Source of the DNA: an uncultured Paraburkholderia sp.
GTDB lineage: Bacteria; Pseudomonadota; Gammaproteobacteria; Burkholderiales; Burkholderiaceae
Direction of reading: 5' to 3'
Assembly: GCA_940747215.1 (NCBI GenBank)
Contig: CALNWS010000002.1
Location: 1 to 64,000, forward strand
DNA: 64,000 nt
The notes beneath the pieces are model-generated. The model saw only the letters and a list, made by a program, of their open reading frames with translations. It was not told where the DNA came from and searched no databases. Both the position numbers and the translations under genes were made by a program. Every line of letters begins with the position of its first letter. The first letter of the stretch is position 1. Below are positions 54,443-63,956 of this stretch, piece by piece.

Positions 54443-54934
54443 ATGACAAACAGAAAAGTCGTCAAGGATTCACCGTCCGAACAGGGCACCAGTATCGTCT
54501 CGCGTCGCGGATTTCTGAAGCTGGCTGGTGCGTCCAGCTTCGACACGAGTCACGGCACGATCCACCTGATTCTCGGCGGCGGCACGAGCGCACCGCTCGA
54601 CGTCTACGGTCTGGACGCCGGCACGGGTTTGCCGCAAGCGCGCATCTTCACGAAGCCGAACCGTCCGGTTCCGGGTACGGCGGCGGGCACGTTCACACGC
54701 GCCAACGCCGATGCTGTGGAAGATGCGATCTGGTCGGCGCAACGCGACACGGGCACGGGCTACGGCATCGCGGTGTTCGACCACGATCCGGGCCATCCGG
54801 GCGGCGAAACGACGATCAAGATGAACTACTACCACGCGCCCGGCACGGATTAAACGCCGACGCAGGACTACGAGCTGTTCGAGACGATCGAGTTGAAGAA
54901 GAAGCGGCGCGAGTCCGATCATCACCATTGGTGA
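54443..54934 (+). pseudogene. Tat-secreted phosphoesterase with large in-frame deletion
   Basis: The N-terminus carries a Tat signal motif (SRRGFLKLAGASS), then jumps to the C-terminal part of a metallophosphoesterase-like protein (GTIHLILGGGTSAPLDVYGL, ARIFTKPNRPVPGTAAGTFT, GIAVFDHDPGHPGGETTIKM). Several hundred residues, including the metal centre, are missing, yet the frame is kept. A TAA then follows YHAPGTD (normally Gln), before the last 26 residues ending SDHHHW. The remaining 136-residue peptide cannot be an enzyme. Confidence 0.75.
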
Positions 54935-54949
54935 TGTATCGAAGCCCGC

Positions 54950-55884
54950 GCGTTCGAAGCATGTGATGCTCGCACACCGGCGTGCGCAAGCCGATGATCT
55001 CGCGCGCTTCTTCGCTTCTTCCGGTGTCGCGGGTTCATAACCCATTTCACACACGAGCCGCACGATCCGCTCGGTGAGTTGCACGTTCGTCGTCAGTTGG
55101 CCGTGATCGTAGTAAAGGTTGTCTTCGAGTCCCACGCGGACGTGACCGCCCAGCAGGAGAGAATTCATCGCTGAAGGCAATTGCGCCGGGCCAATGCCGC
55201 TCACGCAGAATATACTGCCTTTCGGCAGCAGATCCACCATCGACTGCAATACACGCGGTGTATAAGGCATCGCATTCTGGAAACCGCGATGCGCGCCGAG
55301 CACGATGTTGACGAAGAACGGCTCGGTGTCGAAGCCGGCCGCCGTGAGTGCCGCGACATCCTGTACGATATGCGTCGGGCTGAACACTTCCCATTCTGGT
55401 TTGATGCCGCGCCTCTTCATCTCGGCCGCCAGTTGCTTCGAGCGCTCGGGCGACGTGTGCATCAGCAATTCCTTGTCGCCGAAACTCGCGATGATGGTGG
55501 TCGCAAGCGGGCACATTTCGGTGTCCGCTTCAAGTCCTTTCAGGCGCTCTTCCCACAGGATTTCCCAATAGCCGGTTCGGCGCCTGCGCGATCATGTCGC
55601 CGTGCATGCGCCGCCGCCCGTCGAATTGTTGATGACGATGTCGCATTTCGCGCGAATGCGTGCGTTGATGTCGCGTGCGTTGATGTCGCGATAGATCAAC
55701 GGATCGCAGGTCGCGCCGTCGTCGGGGCGGCGCGCGTGAATGGCCACCACGCTCGCGCCCGCGTTGAAGCAGTCATAGACTCGCGCGCGATTTCATCCGG
55801 CTGCGTGGGCAAGTGCGGATTCTGCTTCTTGCTCGCCATGCCGCCCGTAGGCGCGATGGTCACGATCACTTTTGGTTTGCTTAT
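54950..55884 (-). pseudogene. BKACE-family (DUF849) beta-keto acid cleavage enzyme, decayed
   Basis: BKACE enzymes condense beta-keto acids with acetyl-CoA using Zn. The start codon itself has changed: an AGGAGA site is followed by ATA where ATG should precede [14 protein letters not shown]. Next come [15 protein letters not shown] (Zn ligands), a 15-bp in-frame duplication repeating [15 protein letters not shown], and after frameshifts the long open piece TIIASFGDKELLMHTSPERS, FFVNIVLGAHRGFQNAMPYT and GGHVRVGLEDNLYYDHGQL. The 3' end near 54950 is frameshifted. Confidence 0.88.
55658..55687. repeat. Exact tandem duplication, 15-bp unit, in coding sequence
   Basis: Two copies of GCGTGCGTTGATGTC inside the BKACE pseudogene; the duplication is in frame and repeats five residues. 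Confidence 0.9.
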
Positions 55885-55943
55885 GTCGCCTGTCTCCTGT
55901 GATGTTGCCTTGGCAAACTCTTTTCTTGACCAAGGAACAGTTG

Positions 55944-55966
55944 TTTATTATTTATCGTATAATAAA
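55944..55966. promoter_or_regulatory. AT-rich inverted repeat between divergent genes
   Basis: TTTATTAT-N7-ATAATAAA in the only AT-rich stretch of this region, between the BKACE and phosphotriesterase-like genes. It could be an operator for the TetR-family gene downstream and also contains -10-like sequence. Confidence 0.5.
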
Positions 55967-56005
55967 AATTATTCTCGCATCGCGACCGCATCAACTTGGG
56001 GATAA

Positions 56006-56045
56006 CGTAAGCTTCGTGTTCATTGCGTAAGCTTCGTGTTCATTG
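56006..56045. repeat. Exact tandem duplication, 20-bp unit
   Basis: Two head-to-tail copies of a 20-bp unit beginning CGTAAGCTTC, in the leader of the phosphotriesterase-like gene. Confidence 0.9.
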
Positions 56046-56084
56046 CGCGGCTCGCCGGTTCCAAACCCTGAAGAACGCCGCAAC

Positions 56085-57126
56085 ATGAACGAACCTCTTT
56101 CGCGCAAGGGCCGCATTCAGACGGTTCTCGGTCTGATCGAGCCCGACGCGCTCGGCGCCACGCTGATGCACGAGCATCTGCTGATCGATCTCGTGCCGCC
56201 GCGGCTCGTCGAAAATGCCGATCACGACCAGACCGAAATCGACGTCTGCAATTGCTGGAAGATCAACTACGGGCAAGTGCCGTCGTTGAAGAACTACCGG
56301 CTCGATCAGAAAGACGTGGCTGTCGAGGAACTGGCAGAGACGCGCGCAGCGGGCGGCGCATCTATTGTCGATCTGACAACCGGTGGTTTGAAGCCCGATC
56401 CTGAAGGCGCACACACATTTCACGCGAAACGGGCGTGCATGTCGTTATGAGGTGCGGTCACTACGTGCATGAGTATCAGGACCCGGCGAACGCACAGCGC
56501 AGCATCGACGATTTCGCGCGCGAGATGATCGGGCAGATTACGGAAGATGCCTAGGGCACGCAGGTGCGGGCGGGCATTATCGGCGAGATCGGGTGCCAGT
56601 CGCCGTGGACCGATCAGGAGAAGCGCGTCGTGCACGGCGCGCTGATTGCGCAGCAGGAAACGGGCGCGGCGCTCAACATTCATCCGGGACGTCACGAAGA
56701 TCAGCCGCAGGAAGTCGTGAATGCGATCCGGGCGCTTGGCTTTCCGCTCGCTCGCGTGATTATGATTATCAGCCATATCGACCGGACGATTTTCGACGAC
56801 GAACGCCTGCTGCGTCTCGCCGATTCGGGCTGTGTGATCGAGTTCGATCTGTTTGGCTGGGAGCAGAGCGCGTATCCAATGTCGGACATCGACATGCCCA
56901 ACGACGGCGCGCGCCTGCGCATGATACGCACGCTGTTCGAACACGGCCACGCCGAACGCGTGCTGATCAGCCATGACATCTGCACGCGCTTGAGCACTAC
57001 GGCGGTCACGGCTATCAGCACATCTTCGCCAATATCGTGTCGCGCATGCTGCGGCACGGTTTCACACAGAGCGAGGCGAATACGCTGCTCGTACACAACC
57101 CGCGCCGTCTGCTGACCTTCGTCTGA
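56085..57126 (+). pseudogene. Phosphotriesterase-family metal hydrolase, decayed
   Basis: A TIM-barrel amidohydrolase of about 345 residues related to phosphotriesterases; many members are lactonases. Metal-ligand His-X-His is in TLMHEHLLIDL, the next His in AALNIHPGRHED, then IISHIDRTIFDDERLL and the Asp in VLISHDICTR. A frameshift near 56430, a TAG in EDA-GTQVRAG (56553, normally Gln) and a frameshift near 56990 are seen; the end reads GFTQSEANTLLVHNPRRLLT in the shifted frame. Confidence 0.88.
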
Positions 57127-57145
57127 CAGGCGTTACTTCAGCGCC

Positions 57146-58072
57146 TTACTTCGCGAGCATGCGCTCCATGCCCGCAATCGTGATTTCCACGAAGGTCTCG
57201 AAGCTCGAATCGAGCGGCACTTCGCTGCCGCTTTGCCAGCGCACGATGAACGCGCGGTTCGCGAGCGCGGGCAAGTGGCGCGCGAGCGTCGGGTATTCGA
57301 GCGCGCGAATCTCGTGCACTTTCTCCTGAAGCTGACCGGTCCAGATTGCGAGGTCGTCGGTGGGAAGCGGCGCGAATTCGAGCGTCGCGAAGCCGACCAT
57401 GCTCGCAATCACCACGTTATACATATCGACGAGACGCGCTTCGGCGCAGCCGGCCTGCAGCAGCACCGCGAGAATGCGGTCGATCAGCAGCGGGCTCAGG
57501 CTCGCGTTCAAAACAAAGTTGCGCGCCCACGAGCTACGCCACGTTCGGATGCTGTTGCACCGACTTGCGGTAACGGCAGAACAACTCCCGGAACCAGTCC
57601 TGCCACTTGAGTTTGCCGATCTCAGGCGTCACACCGGCCATCGTCGCCTCGACCACGGCCGCGAGCAGCGCGTCGCGATTAGGCACGTGCCAGTAGACGG
57701 CCGTGGGATACACGTCGAGCTGGCACACCACTTCACGCAGGCTGAAGGCCGTCAGGCCGTCAGGCCGTCAGGCCGTCAGGCCGTCAGGCCGTCAGGCCGT
57801 TCTGTTCGATCGCGACTGCGACGATGCGTTCGCGCGTGAGCGCCTTGTCGGCTGCCGCCGCTTTCTTTTTCGCCGCACCGCCTGCGCCCCGGGTGCTGCC
57901 GCTTGCACTGCCCGCGCGCTTCGCCGCGAGCGGGTTGGCTGCAGCACGCGCCGTGGCTTTCTTCACCGGTAGCTTCGTTGCGATGCTCGCCGCCGTGCTA
58001 GCCACCTTCGCCGCTTTCGTCGTTTTTTGCAGCCGATGTAGCGGGTTTCCCCGCGCTTGCTGGTTTTTTCAC
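57146..58072 (-). pseudogene. TetR-family regulator with Lys/Ala-rich N-terminus, decayed
   Basis: A GTG start gives VKKPASAGKPATSAAK, and after a slip in an A-run comes a basic, low-complexity tail (AAKRAGSASGSTRGAGGAAK). The TetR helix-turn-helix is cut: ALTRERIVAVAIEQNGLTA runs into a TGA made by an expanded 8-bp repeat (57747-57800), and resumes as FSLREVVCQLDVYPTAVYWH and VPNRDALLAAVVEATMAGV. A further frameshift and TAG near 57535 precede the intact ligand-domain end (LIDRILAVLLQAGCAEARLV to GMERMLAK). It is a likely regulator of the flanking catabolic genes. Confidence 0.85.
57747..57800. repeat. Octanucleotide tandem repeat (GGCCGTCA), 6.75 copies
   Basis: Six full copies and a six-base partial copy inside the helix-turn-helix coding region of the TetR gene. 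The expected NGLTAFSLREV sequence needs only two GGCC blocks; the five extra units add 40 bp and an in-frame TGA. Confidence 0.95.
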
Positions 58073-58248
58073 GTGTGACCCGTTTTGTTCGATGAAACAC
58101 CCCATGCCCGTAACGCCAGTCGGGACGGGCCTGACAGGAGTTTCATTGTATGCCGCACAACGGTTTCTTCACCGCGCCGCTGTCCGCTGACGATCCGCTC
58201 CTTGGTTAATTTCCTAGTTGCGTTTCCTTTTCGCCATATAACTCCTTC

Positions 58249-58263
58249 TTGTTCAGTGAACAA
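58249..58263. promoter_or_regulatory. Palindromic operator upstream of the porin
   Basis: TTGTTCA-G-TGAACAA is a perfect 15-base palindrome between the TetR start and the porin start. A near copy lies at 60808-60822. Confidence 0.55.
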
Positions 58264-58343
58264 TAAAACGGTGTTCGTAGAACAGATAAGCGGACGGCGC
58301 CTGTCGGCCGCGACAATCCTCACGACGGGTATTGGAGATCGTT

Positions 58344-59425
58344 ATGAAATGGAAAGTGCTGGGGAGCGCGATGGGGCTGATGGCGGCGAGCGCCATCGCG
58401 CATGCGCAATCGACGGTGACGCTGTACGGCGTGATCGATGACGGTCTCACGTTCGTCTCGAACCAGGGTGGCTATCACGCGTACCGTATAGACGACAGCA
58501 TCAGCTAGGGCGACCACTTCGGCTTTCGCGGCACGGAAGATCTGGGCGGCGGGCTGAAGGCGATCTTCAATCTGGAAGGCGGCTTCAATCCGAACACGGG
58601 CGCGTCGCGTTAGGGCGGACTCGAATTCGGACGCCAAGCGTACGTGGGCCTGCAGAGCGATCGGCTGGGCACGCTGTCGCTCGGCCGCACGTATGACCGA
58701 TGACGACGACGCTGATCCGCTACCACTCGGGCTACTGGTCGGGCATCTACGCATTCGATGCCGGCGACCACGACCGCATTTCCGGCACTGGCTGAACAAT
58801 GTCGTCACCTATGTGAGCCCGACGTTCGGCGGTCTACATTTTTCGGCGCAATATGCATTCAATTCGCTCAGCGCCACGTCGAACAATTACGGCGTGGCGT
58901 ACAGCCTGAGCGCGACTTACGAACACGGCCGTTCAGCATCGACGCGGCCACCACCAGCATTCACGATTACAGCGTGACGGCGGGCAGCAGCCTCGGCGTC
59001 GGCACCTTCCTCGGCACGAACGTGGCGTTTTCGTCGAAGGCGGTCGTGGTCGATCGTTATCGCACTGCGGGCATCAGCGCTTCGTACGACTTCGGCATCG
59101 TGGGACTGTCAGGCCTTTACACCAACACGCGCTACGAAACGGGCGCGAATGCGTCGACGATGCAGAGCTTCAACGTCGTCCTGCACGGCAATGTGCGCCC
59201 GGATCTCATTCTTGCGGGCGGCTACGGCTATTCGCGTATGTCGAAATACCAGTGGAACGAATTTAACGCCGTGCTCGACTATCTGTTGTCGAAAACGCAC
59301 CGACGTCTATCTGAACGCGAACTACGACAAGGCAAACGGCGGCGCACGCGGCGCTCGTCACGCTGCCGGTTTCGGGTAACGACAAACAGCTCGCATTGCG
59401 CGTGGGCATTCGCCACAAGTTCTGA
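58344..59425 (+). pseudogene. Gram-negative porin (OmpC-like), decayed
   Basis: A signal peptide (MKWKVLGSAMGLMAASAIAHA) and QSTVTLYGVIDDGLTFVSNQ begin a Burkholderia-type porin of about 360 residues. TAG codons follow RIDDSIS (58508) and NPNTGASR (58613). Frameshifts near 58690, 58790, 58950 and 59300 follow; blocks such as GRQAYVGLQSDRLGTLSLGR, VVTYVSPTFGGLHFSAQYAF and GISASYDFGIVGLSGLYTNT remain. Unlike the first porin of the window, the normal end VGIRHKF with terminal Phe survives. It would have served uptake of the substrates of the surrounding catabolic genes. Confidence 0.92.
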
Positions 59426-59472
59426 TTTTCGCCACTGCGCCACTTCACCTCTTTCACATGCCGGACGCGATC

Positions 59473-60825
59473 ATGAACAGCAGCTCATCTCACGCAGCAT
59501 CGTTTGACACGCATTCGCCCGCATCGGTACGGGCCGAACAGCGGCGCGCCATTGGCGCGGGTATGGTCGGCTACATCCTCGATTGGTTCGACTTCGGAGT
59601 GTACGGCTTTCTTGCAGCCATCATTGCGAAGAACTTTTTCCCGTCGACGGATGAATTCACTTCGTTGCTCGCGTCGTTCGCGGTGTTCGGCGTGGACTTC
59701 GTCGCACGGCCGATCGGCAGTCTCGTGCTCGGCCGCGGCGCCGACTTGCGCAGTCATCATATCACGCTCGCAATGACGATGATCCTGATGGCGGCCAGCA
59801 CGGTCGCAATCGGTTTGTTGCCGACATACGACTATATCGGCGTCTGGGCGCCTGTGCTGCTCGTCGCGGCGCGGCTCGTGCAGGGTTTTGCGGCGAGCGT
59901 CGAGTGGGGCACGGCCGCGGCGTTTCTCGTGGAATGGGGCGGCGCGAACCGGCGCGGTTTCTTCGGCGCGTTCCAGCAATCGAGCATCGCAGCGGGCTTG
60001 CTGCTCGGATCGCTCGTCGCGGCGATTCTGAGCACTTCGCTTGACGCGGGCGCGCTTGCGTCGTGGGGTTGGCGCATTCCGTTCTTCCTTGGCGCGCTGC
60101 TCGGGCCGGTCGGCATGTATGTACGGCGCCGCGTGCAGGAGTCGCCTTCGTACGAGGCCGAAGCGTCGTGCGCGAACGCGCTGAGCCGCGCGCAGCTCGC
60201 CCGCTCGCTCTTCCACGCATTTTCGTTCGTGATCTTCTGGGCCGTGAGTTCGTACATGGTTGCGGTTGTGGTTGTATATGCCCACTTTCGCGAACAAATA
60301 TGCGCACATCTCGCGTTCGCAGGCGTTGTGGACGAGCACGGCCTCGCTTGCCACGGTGATGATCTTCGCGCCGCTAATGGGCGTGCTGTCGGACCGCATC
60401 GGCCGCAAACCCTGTTTTGCTCGCAAGCTGCGTGTGCGTGTTCTTCGTGCTGCTGTCGTATCCGCTTTACGCGTTCATCGTGTCCGGCATTAGTTTCATG
60501 ACGTTCTTCTGGACGCAATTGCTGATGAACGTGGTCTTCACGATGTATTCGGGCGCAGGTCCGGCCGCGCTTGCCGAAATGTTCCCGACGCGCGTGCGTT
60601 CCACCGGCGTGGCGTTCGGCGGCGCGCTCGCCACGATTCTGGGGGGGCTTCTCGCCGTTCCTCACCACGTGGGCGATCGCGTCGACCGGCACCAGCGCGA
60701 ATGCGGGCTGGCTGCTCGCGGGCAGCGCACTTTTCAAGTTGCCTGCGCTGATCGTGATGAAAGACCGCGCGCGGGAAACGACATTTGAACTTGCGGAAAG
60801 TAATTTGTTGTTCGCTGTACAATGA
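59473..60825 (+). pseudogene. MHS-family MFS transporter, frameshifted
   Basis: A metabolite:H+ symporter (ProP/ShiA/citrate type). The open first part of about 270 residues has GAGMVGYILDWFDFGVYGFL, FGVDFVARPIGSLVLGRGAD and RLVQGFAASVEWGTAAAFLV. After a frameshift near 60270 and another near 60415 come TVMIFAPLMGVLSDRIGRKP and AEMFPTRVRSTGVAFGGALA, and a G-run slip near 60645 shifts the end again. The ATG at 59458 is an alternative start. A porin and a transporter side by side suggest an uptake cassette. Confidence 0.88.
60808..60822. promoter_or_regulatory. Second copy of the TTGTTC...ACAA operator-like motif
   Basis: TTGTTCGCTGTACAA resembles the palindrome at 58249-58263 at 12 of 15 positions and lies 46 bp before the aminotransferase start. 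An overlapping ACAAT-GA-ATTGT repeat follows it. Confidence 0.4.
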
Positions 60826-60868
60826 ATTGTTGACTATAGTTAAACATCGCGAAGCAGGAAGCCACAGA

Positions 60869-61240
60869 ATGACGACATCGATTCTTTTGGAAACGCAGAT
60901 GCAGAAAGAGACGCAAACGCGCAGCAACGCCGCGACGAGCACGTTTGCCATGCGCAATCCGAAAAGCGCGCGCCAGTAAGAACGCGCGGCCGAAGTCATG
61001 CCCGGAGGCAACACGCGTTCGGCGCTGTTCTACGAGCCGTTTCCGCTCGCGATGGCAAAAGGTGAAGGCTGCCGTCTGTGGGATGCGGGCGGGCACGAGT
61101 ATCTCGACTTCATCGCCGAATTCAGCGCCGGCATTTACGGTCATTCGCATCCGCAGATTCGCGCGGCGATCGACGCGGCGATCGATGACGGCTGAATCTG
61201 AGCGGCCATAACCTGCTCGAGTCGCGTCTCGCGAAAGCGG
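60869..61240 (+). pseudogene. Class III aminotransferase (glutamate-1-semialdehyde aminomutase-like), N-terminal remnant
   Basis: Only the first 120 or so residues of a PLP enzyme of about 440 residues are left: AEVMPGGNTRSALFYEPFPL, GCRLWDAGGHEYLDFIAEFS and SAGIYGHSHPQIRAAIDAAI. A TAA follows NPKSARQ, and a TGA after AIDDG precedes LSGHNLLESRLAKAV. At about 61240 the sequence changes to an RpiR regulator, so the PLP-lysine domain has been deleted. Confidence 0.85.
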
Positions 61241-61797
61241 TGTGCGTGACTTCAAGATGCAGCTTGCGCAGAGCGTGGCGGGCGGGATGCCATACGCGTC
61301 CACGGCGGTCGCGCGCGACGACGACGTGCAAACGCTGATGGACAAGGTGGGCGAGGCGGCGTTCGACGGAATCGGACATGCGCGCGGCGCGCTCGATCCG
61401 GCTGTGGTAGAAAGCGCGATTGCGGCGCTGTCCAGCGCGCTGGCGGGTGTTTTTCTTCGGCGTGGGTTCGGGCTCGGGACTCGTCGCGCAGGATGCGGCG
61501 CTGTGCTTTCTGCGCCTCGACATCGCCGCCACGGCTTTCACGGACGGACACCTGCAGCGGCTTTACGCCGGTCTCATGGAACCGGGCGACGTGGTGTTCG
61601 CCATTTCGCATTCCGGACGCAGCGTGGAAGTGAACGAAAGCATCCAAATCGCTAAGGAGCGTGGCGCGACGACTGTTGCGCTGACCAATGTCGGTCGCGC
61701 CTCGCATGGCTCGTCGATATTTTGCTGCTGCTGCTGCGCATGCCGAGTCCCGTCGATCCGAATACGCCTGGCGTGTCGCGGCTCGTGCACGGCCACA
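61236..61797 (+). pseudogene. RpiR-family regulator, both ends deleted
   Basis: Part of an RpiR protein with a sugar-isomerase (SIS) effector domain: DFKMQLAQSVAGGMPYASTA and DKVGEAAFDGIGHARGALDP in the linker, then after a frameshift near 61440 VFFFGVGSGSGLVAQDAALC and VVFAISHSGRSVEVNESIQI of the SIS fold. The helix-turn-helix N-terminus is missing (joined to aminotransferase) and the end stops at VSRLVHG, where ABC permease sequence of the opposite strand begins. Two deletion junctions therefore bound it. Confidence 0.85.
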
Positions 61798-61814
61798 GCT
61801 CGTGCACGGCCACA
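61781..61814. repeat. Exact tandem duplication, 17-bp unit, at a deletion junction
   Basis: Two copies of GCTCGTGCACGGCCACA where the RpiR and LivM remnants meet. Confidence 0.9.
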
Positions 61815-62272
61815 GTCCGAGAACACCGTTGCTGCCGCCCGTCACGTCGTCCCACTGGAACACAACCGACCAGAAGATCTGCGCGAACGCGAGCGTTAGC
61901 ATCGCGAGATAGACGCCCGAAAGGAGCACGCAAAACCAGCCAAATATCAGCGCGCCGCCCACGGCGAGCAACGGCCCGAGCAGCAGCGCCGCTTCCATCG
62001 GCAGGTCGAGCACCTTGAGAAACAGTGCCGCGCCGTATGTGCCGAGCCCGAAGTACGCGGCGTGACCGAACAAATGCACGCCGCCCGGTCCCATGATGAA
62101 ATGCAGGCTCGTGGCAAAGAGCACCGCGATCAGAATTTCCACCAGCAATACGGGCATATACGGGAACGCGTTCGCAGCGCGCGGCGCGAGTATCAGCACG
62201 AGCAGCGCGACGGCGGCCAGCCACTTCAGACGCTTGCCCGCGGGCCGCAACGGCGTTTCTGGCGCAGCCATG
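61815..62272 (-). pseudogene. Branched-chain amino-acid ABC permease LivM, 3'-deleted
   Basis: The first half of a LivM-type inner-membrane permease (normally about 330 residues). It starts MAAPETPLRPAGKRLKWLAA and keeps FATSLHFIMGPGGVHLFGHA and MLTLAFAQIFWSVVFQWDDV, ending at GSNGVLGLWP. The rest, including the EAA loop that contacts the ATPase, is missing at the junction with the RpiR remnant. It reads in one continuous frame with the preceding LivH, without a stop between them. Confidence 0.85.
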
Positions 62273-63167
62273 CCGCTCACCGCCGCGCTCGCCTTGCCGA
62301 GCAGCCCCCACGGCCGTACCACCAGCACCACGGCCATCACGACGAACTCCGCGACCAGCGTGAAGCGGCTCAACGACACGCCCATGCCGAAGATCGTCAC
62401 ATGCCCGATGCCGATACACAAAGCCTTGATCTCGGCGATGATGAGCGCCGCCACGAATGCGCCGGGAATCGAGCCCATGACGCCCACCACGACCACGACG
62501 AACACATTGCCGATGGTCTCCAGATCAAGCGACAGATTCGCCGACATGCGCGGCCCCTGCAATGCGCCGCCGAGCCCCGCGAGAAACGCGCCGACGAAGA
62601 ACATGCCAGTAAAACAGCCACGACTGGTTGATGCCGAGCGCACCGAGCATCTCTCGATCCTGCGTGGCGGCGCGCACGAGCGTACCAGAGCAGCAGTAGC
62701 ACAACCGGGCCAATGACGATCAACGCGATGTCGTAGGTGGGCAGCGGATGGCCGAGAAAATCCACTGCGCCCGCGAGATGCGGCGCGCGCGGGCCGAACA
62801 GGTCTGCCGGTCCCCACAGTCAGAGCGCGGCGTCGCGAAAAATCAGCACGAGCGCGAACGTGGCGAGCAGATGGAACAGTTCGGGCGCCTGATAGATTCG
62901 CCGCAGCACGATCATTTCAACGAGCGCGCCCAGCACCGCGACGACGAGCGCCGCTGCCAGAACCGAGAGCCAGAAGCCGGCCGCCGTATGCCCGAAACGG
63001 CTCGCCATGCTATACGCGACGTAGATGCCGAACATATAGAACGAGCCATGCGCAAAGTTGACGATGCGCGTCACGCCGAAAATCAGCGACAAGCCCGCGG
63101 CGACCAGAAATAGCGTCAACGCGTCGGCGAGTCCGTTGACCAGTTGAACCAGCAAATTCGAAAGCAT
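62273..63167 (-). pseudogene. Branched-chain amino-acid ABC permease LivH, decayed
   Basis: A LivH-type permease of about 298 residues, partner of LivM in an importer for branched-chain amino acids or related compounds. Start MLSNLLVQLVNGLADALTLF; family core ARG-type GLSLIFGVTRIVNFAHGSFY; then a TGA after IFRDAAL (near 62820, normally Trp), and frameshifts near 62690 and 62610; the last part GGALQGPRMSANLSLDLETI and FVVVVVGVMGSIPGAFVAAL is open. The ATPases and binding protein are not in the window. Confidence 0.87.
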
Positions 63168-63334
63168 TGCGACCCTCGGCAACTTGCAGAGCGTCCTCGC
63201 GCGGCGCGCGCATCGGCATGCTCGGCAGATCGTTGCAGCGCGTGCGGCACCATGCGCGCACGCGTCAACGGCAGGACACTACCACTTCAAATACAGCGAG
63301 TCTCAGCGGAGCACATAAACCACAGCCGGCACGC

Positions 63335-63956
63335 TCAGCGCAGGCCGTCTTCGCCCTTGATCTCGCCGACCTGCAAGCCGCCGATGCGCGGCAATGGCCG
63401 CCCCGATGCCGTGACCGCCACCATCACGACGATCTCGTTCGCGCGCGGCGCATCGGACACGCGCGCTTCGATCGCATCGAAATGGCTGCGCACATAGCTT
63501 GCGTTGACGTGCGTGAGCGGCACGTCGAGCGCGGTGGAAGGCGCGCCCACTTTTTTCGTGGACGGCACGATCGCATTCGTCGGCACGCCGTTCTTCTCCA
63601 GCAACTCGCGCATCGCATGGCCGCCCGGCACGTGCCACAGCGCGCCGTGCTCGAGCTCGCCGCGCGAGCCGACGATCGCGCCCTTGCCGTAACTTTCAAT
63701 CGACGCATGCGGCACGTCAATCGCTGCGAGCAGCCGCTGCGCCATGTCGAAACCGATGGGCTTGAGCGCTTCCATCGCGTGTTCAATTTTCGCTTCGTAA
63801 CGACCGGCGAACGGGTTCGTCATAACGGCAGCAATTACGCCGCGTTTGAGAGCCTGCGCGGGCGCGGCCCGAACTCGTGAAAAATGTCTTCGACGTACGT
63901 CAGCACGCGGCGTATTTCGAACACGGAGCCTCCGTTGTAATCCGGGCGCGCGGCAT
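63335..63956 (-). pseudogene. DUF1185 'amino acid synthesis' family protein, one frameshift
   Basis: A protein of about 200 residues of unknown biochemical function. The N-terminal part is RPDYNGGSVFEIRRVLTYVE with a frameshift near 63840; the rest is open from AAVMTNPFAGRYEAKIEHAM through GKGAIVGSRGELEHGALWHV to RIGGLQVGEIKGEDGLR. It points the same way as the branched-chain permease genes, with about 170 bp between that contain nothing I can assign, and was probably part of the same catabolic operon. Confidence 0.8.

Noticed and set aside
57747..57800. A classical phase-variable contingency locus
   Set aside because: Every expansion beyond the ancestral length puts a TGA in frame, so adding three units does not restore reading as in true phase variation, and the gene has other lesions.
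61252..62817. A 521-residue single protein on the minus strand
   Set aside because: It is LivH and LivM reading in one frame, then antisense of the RpiR remnant; the last third has no family resemblance.
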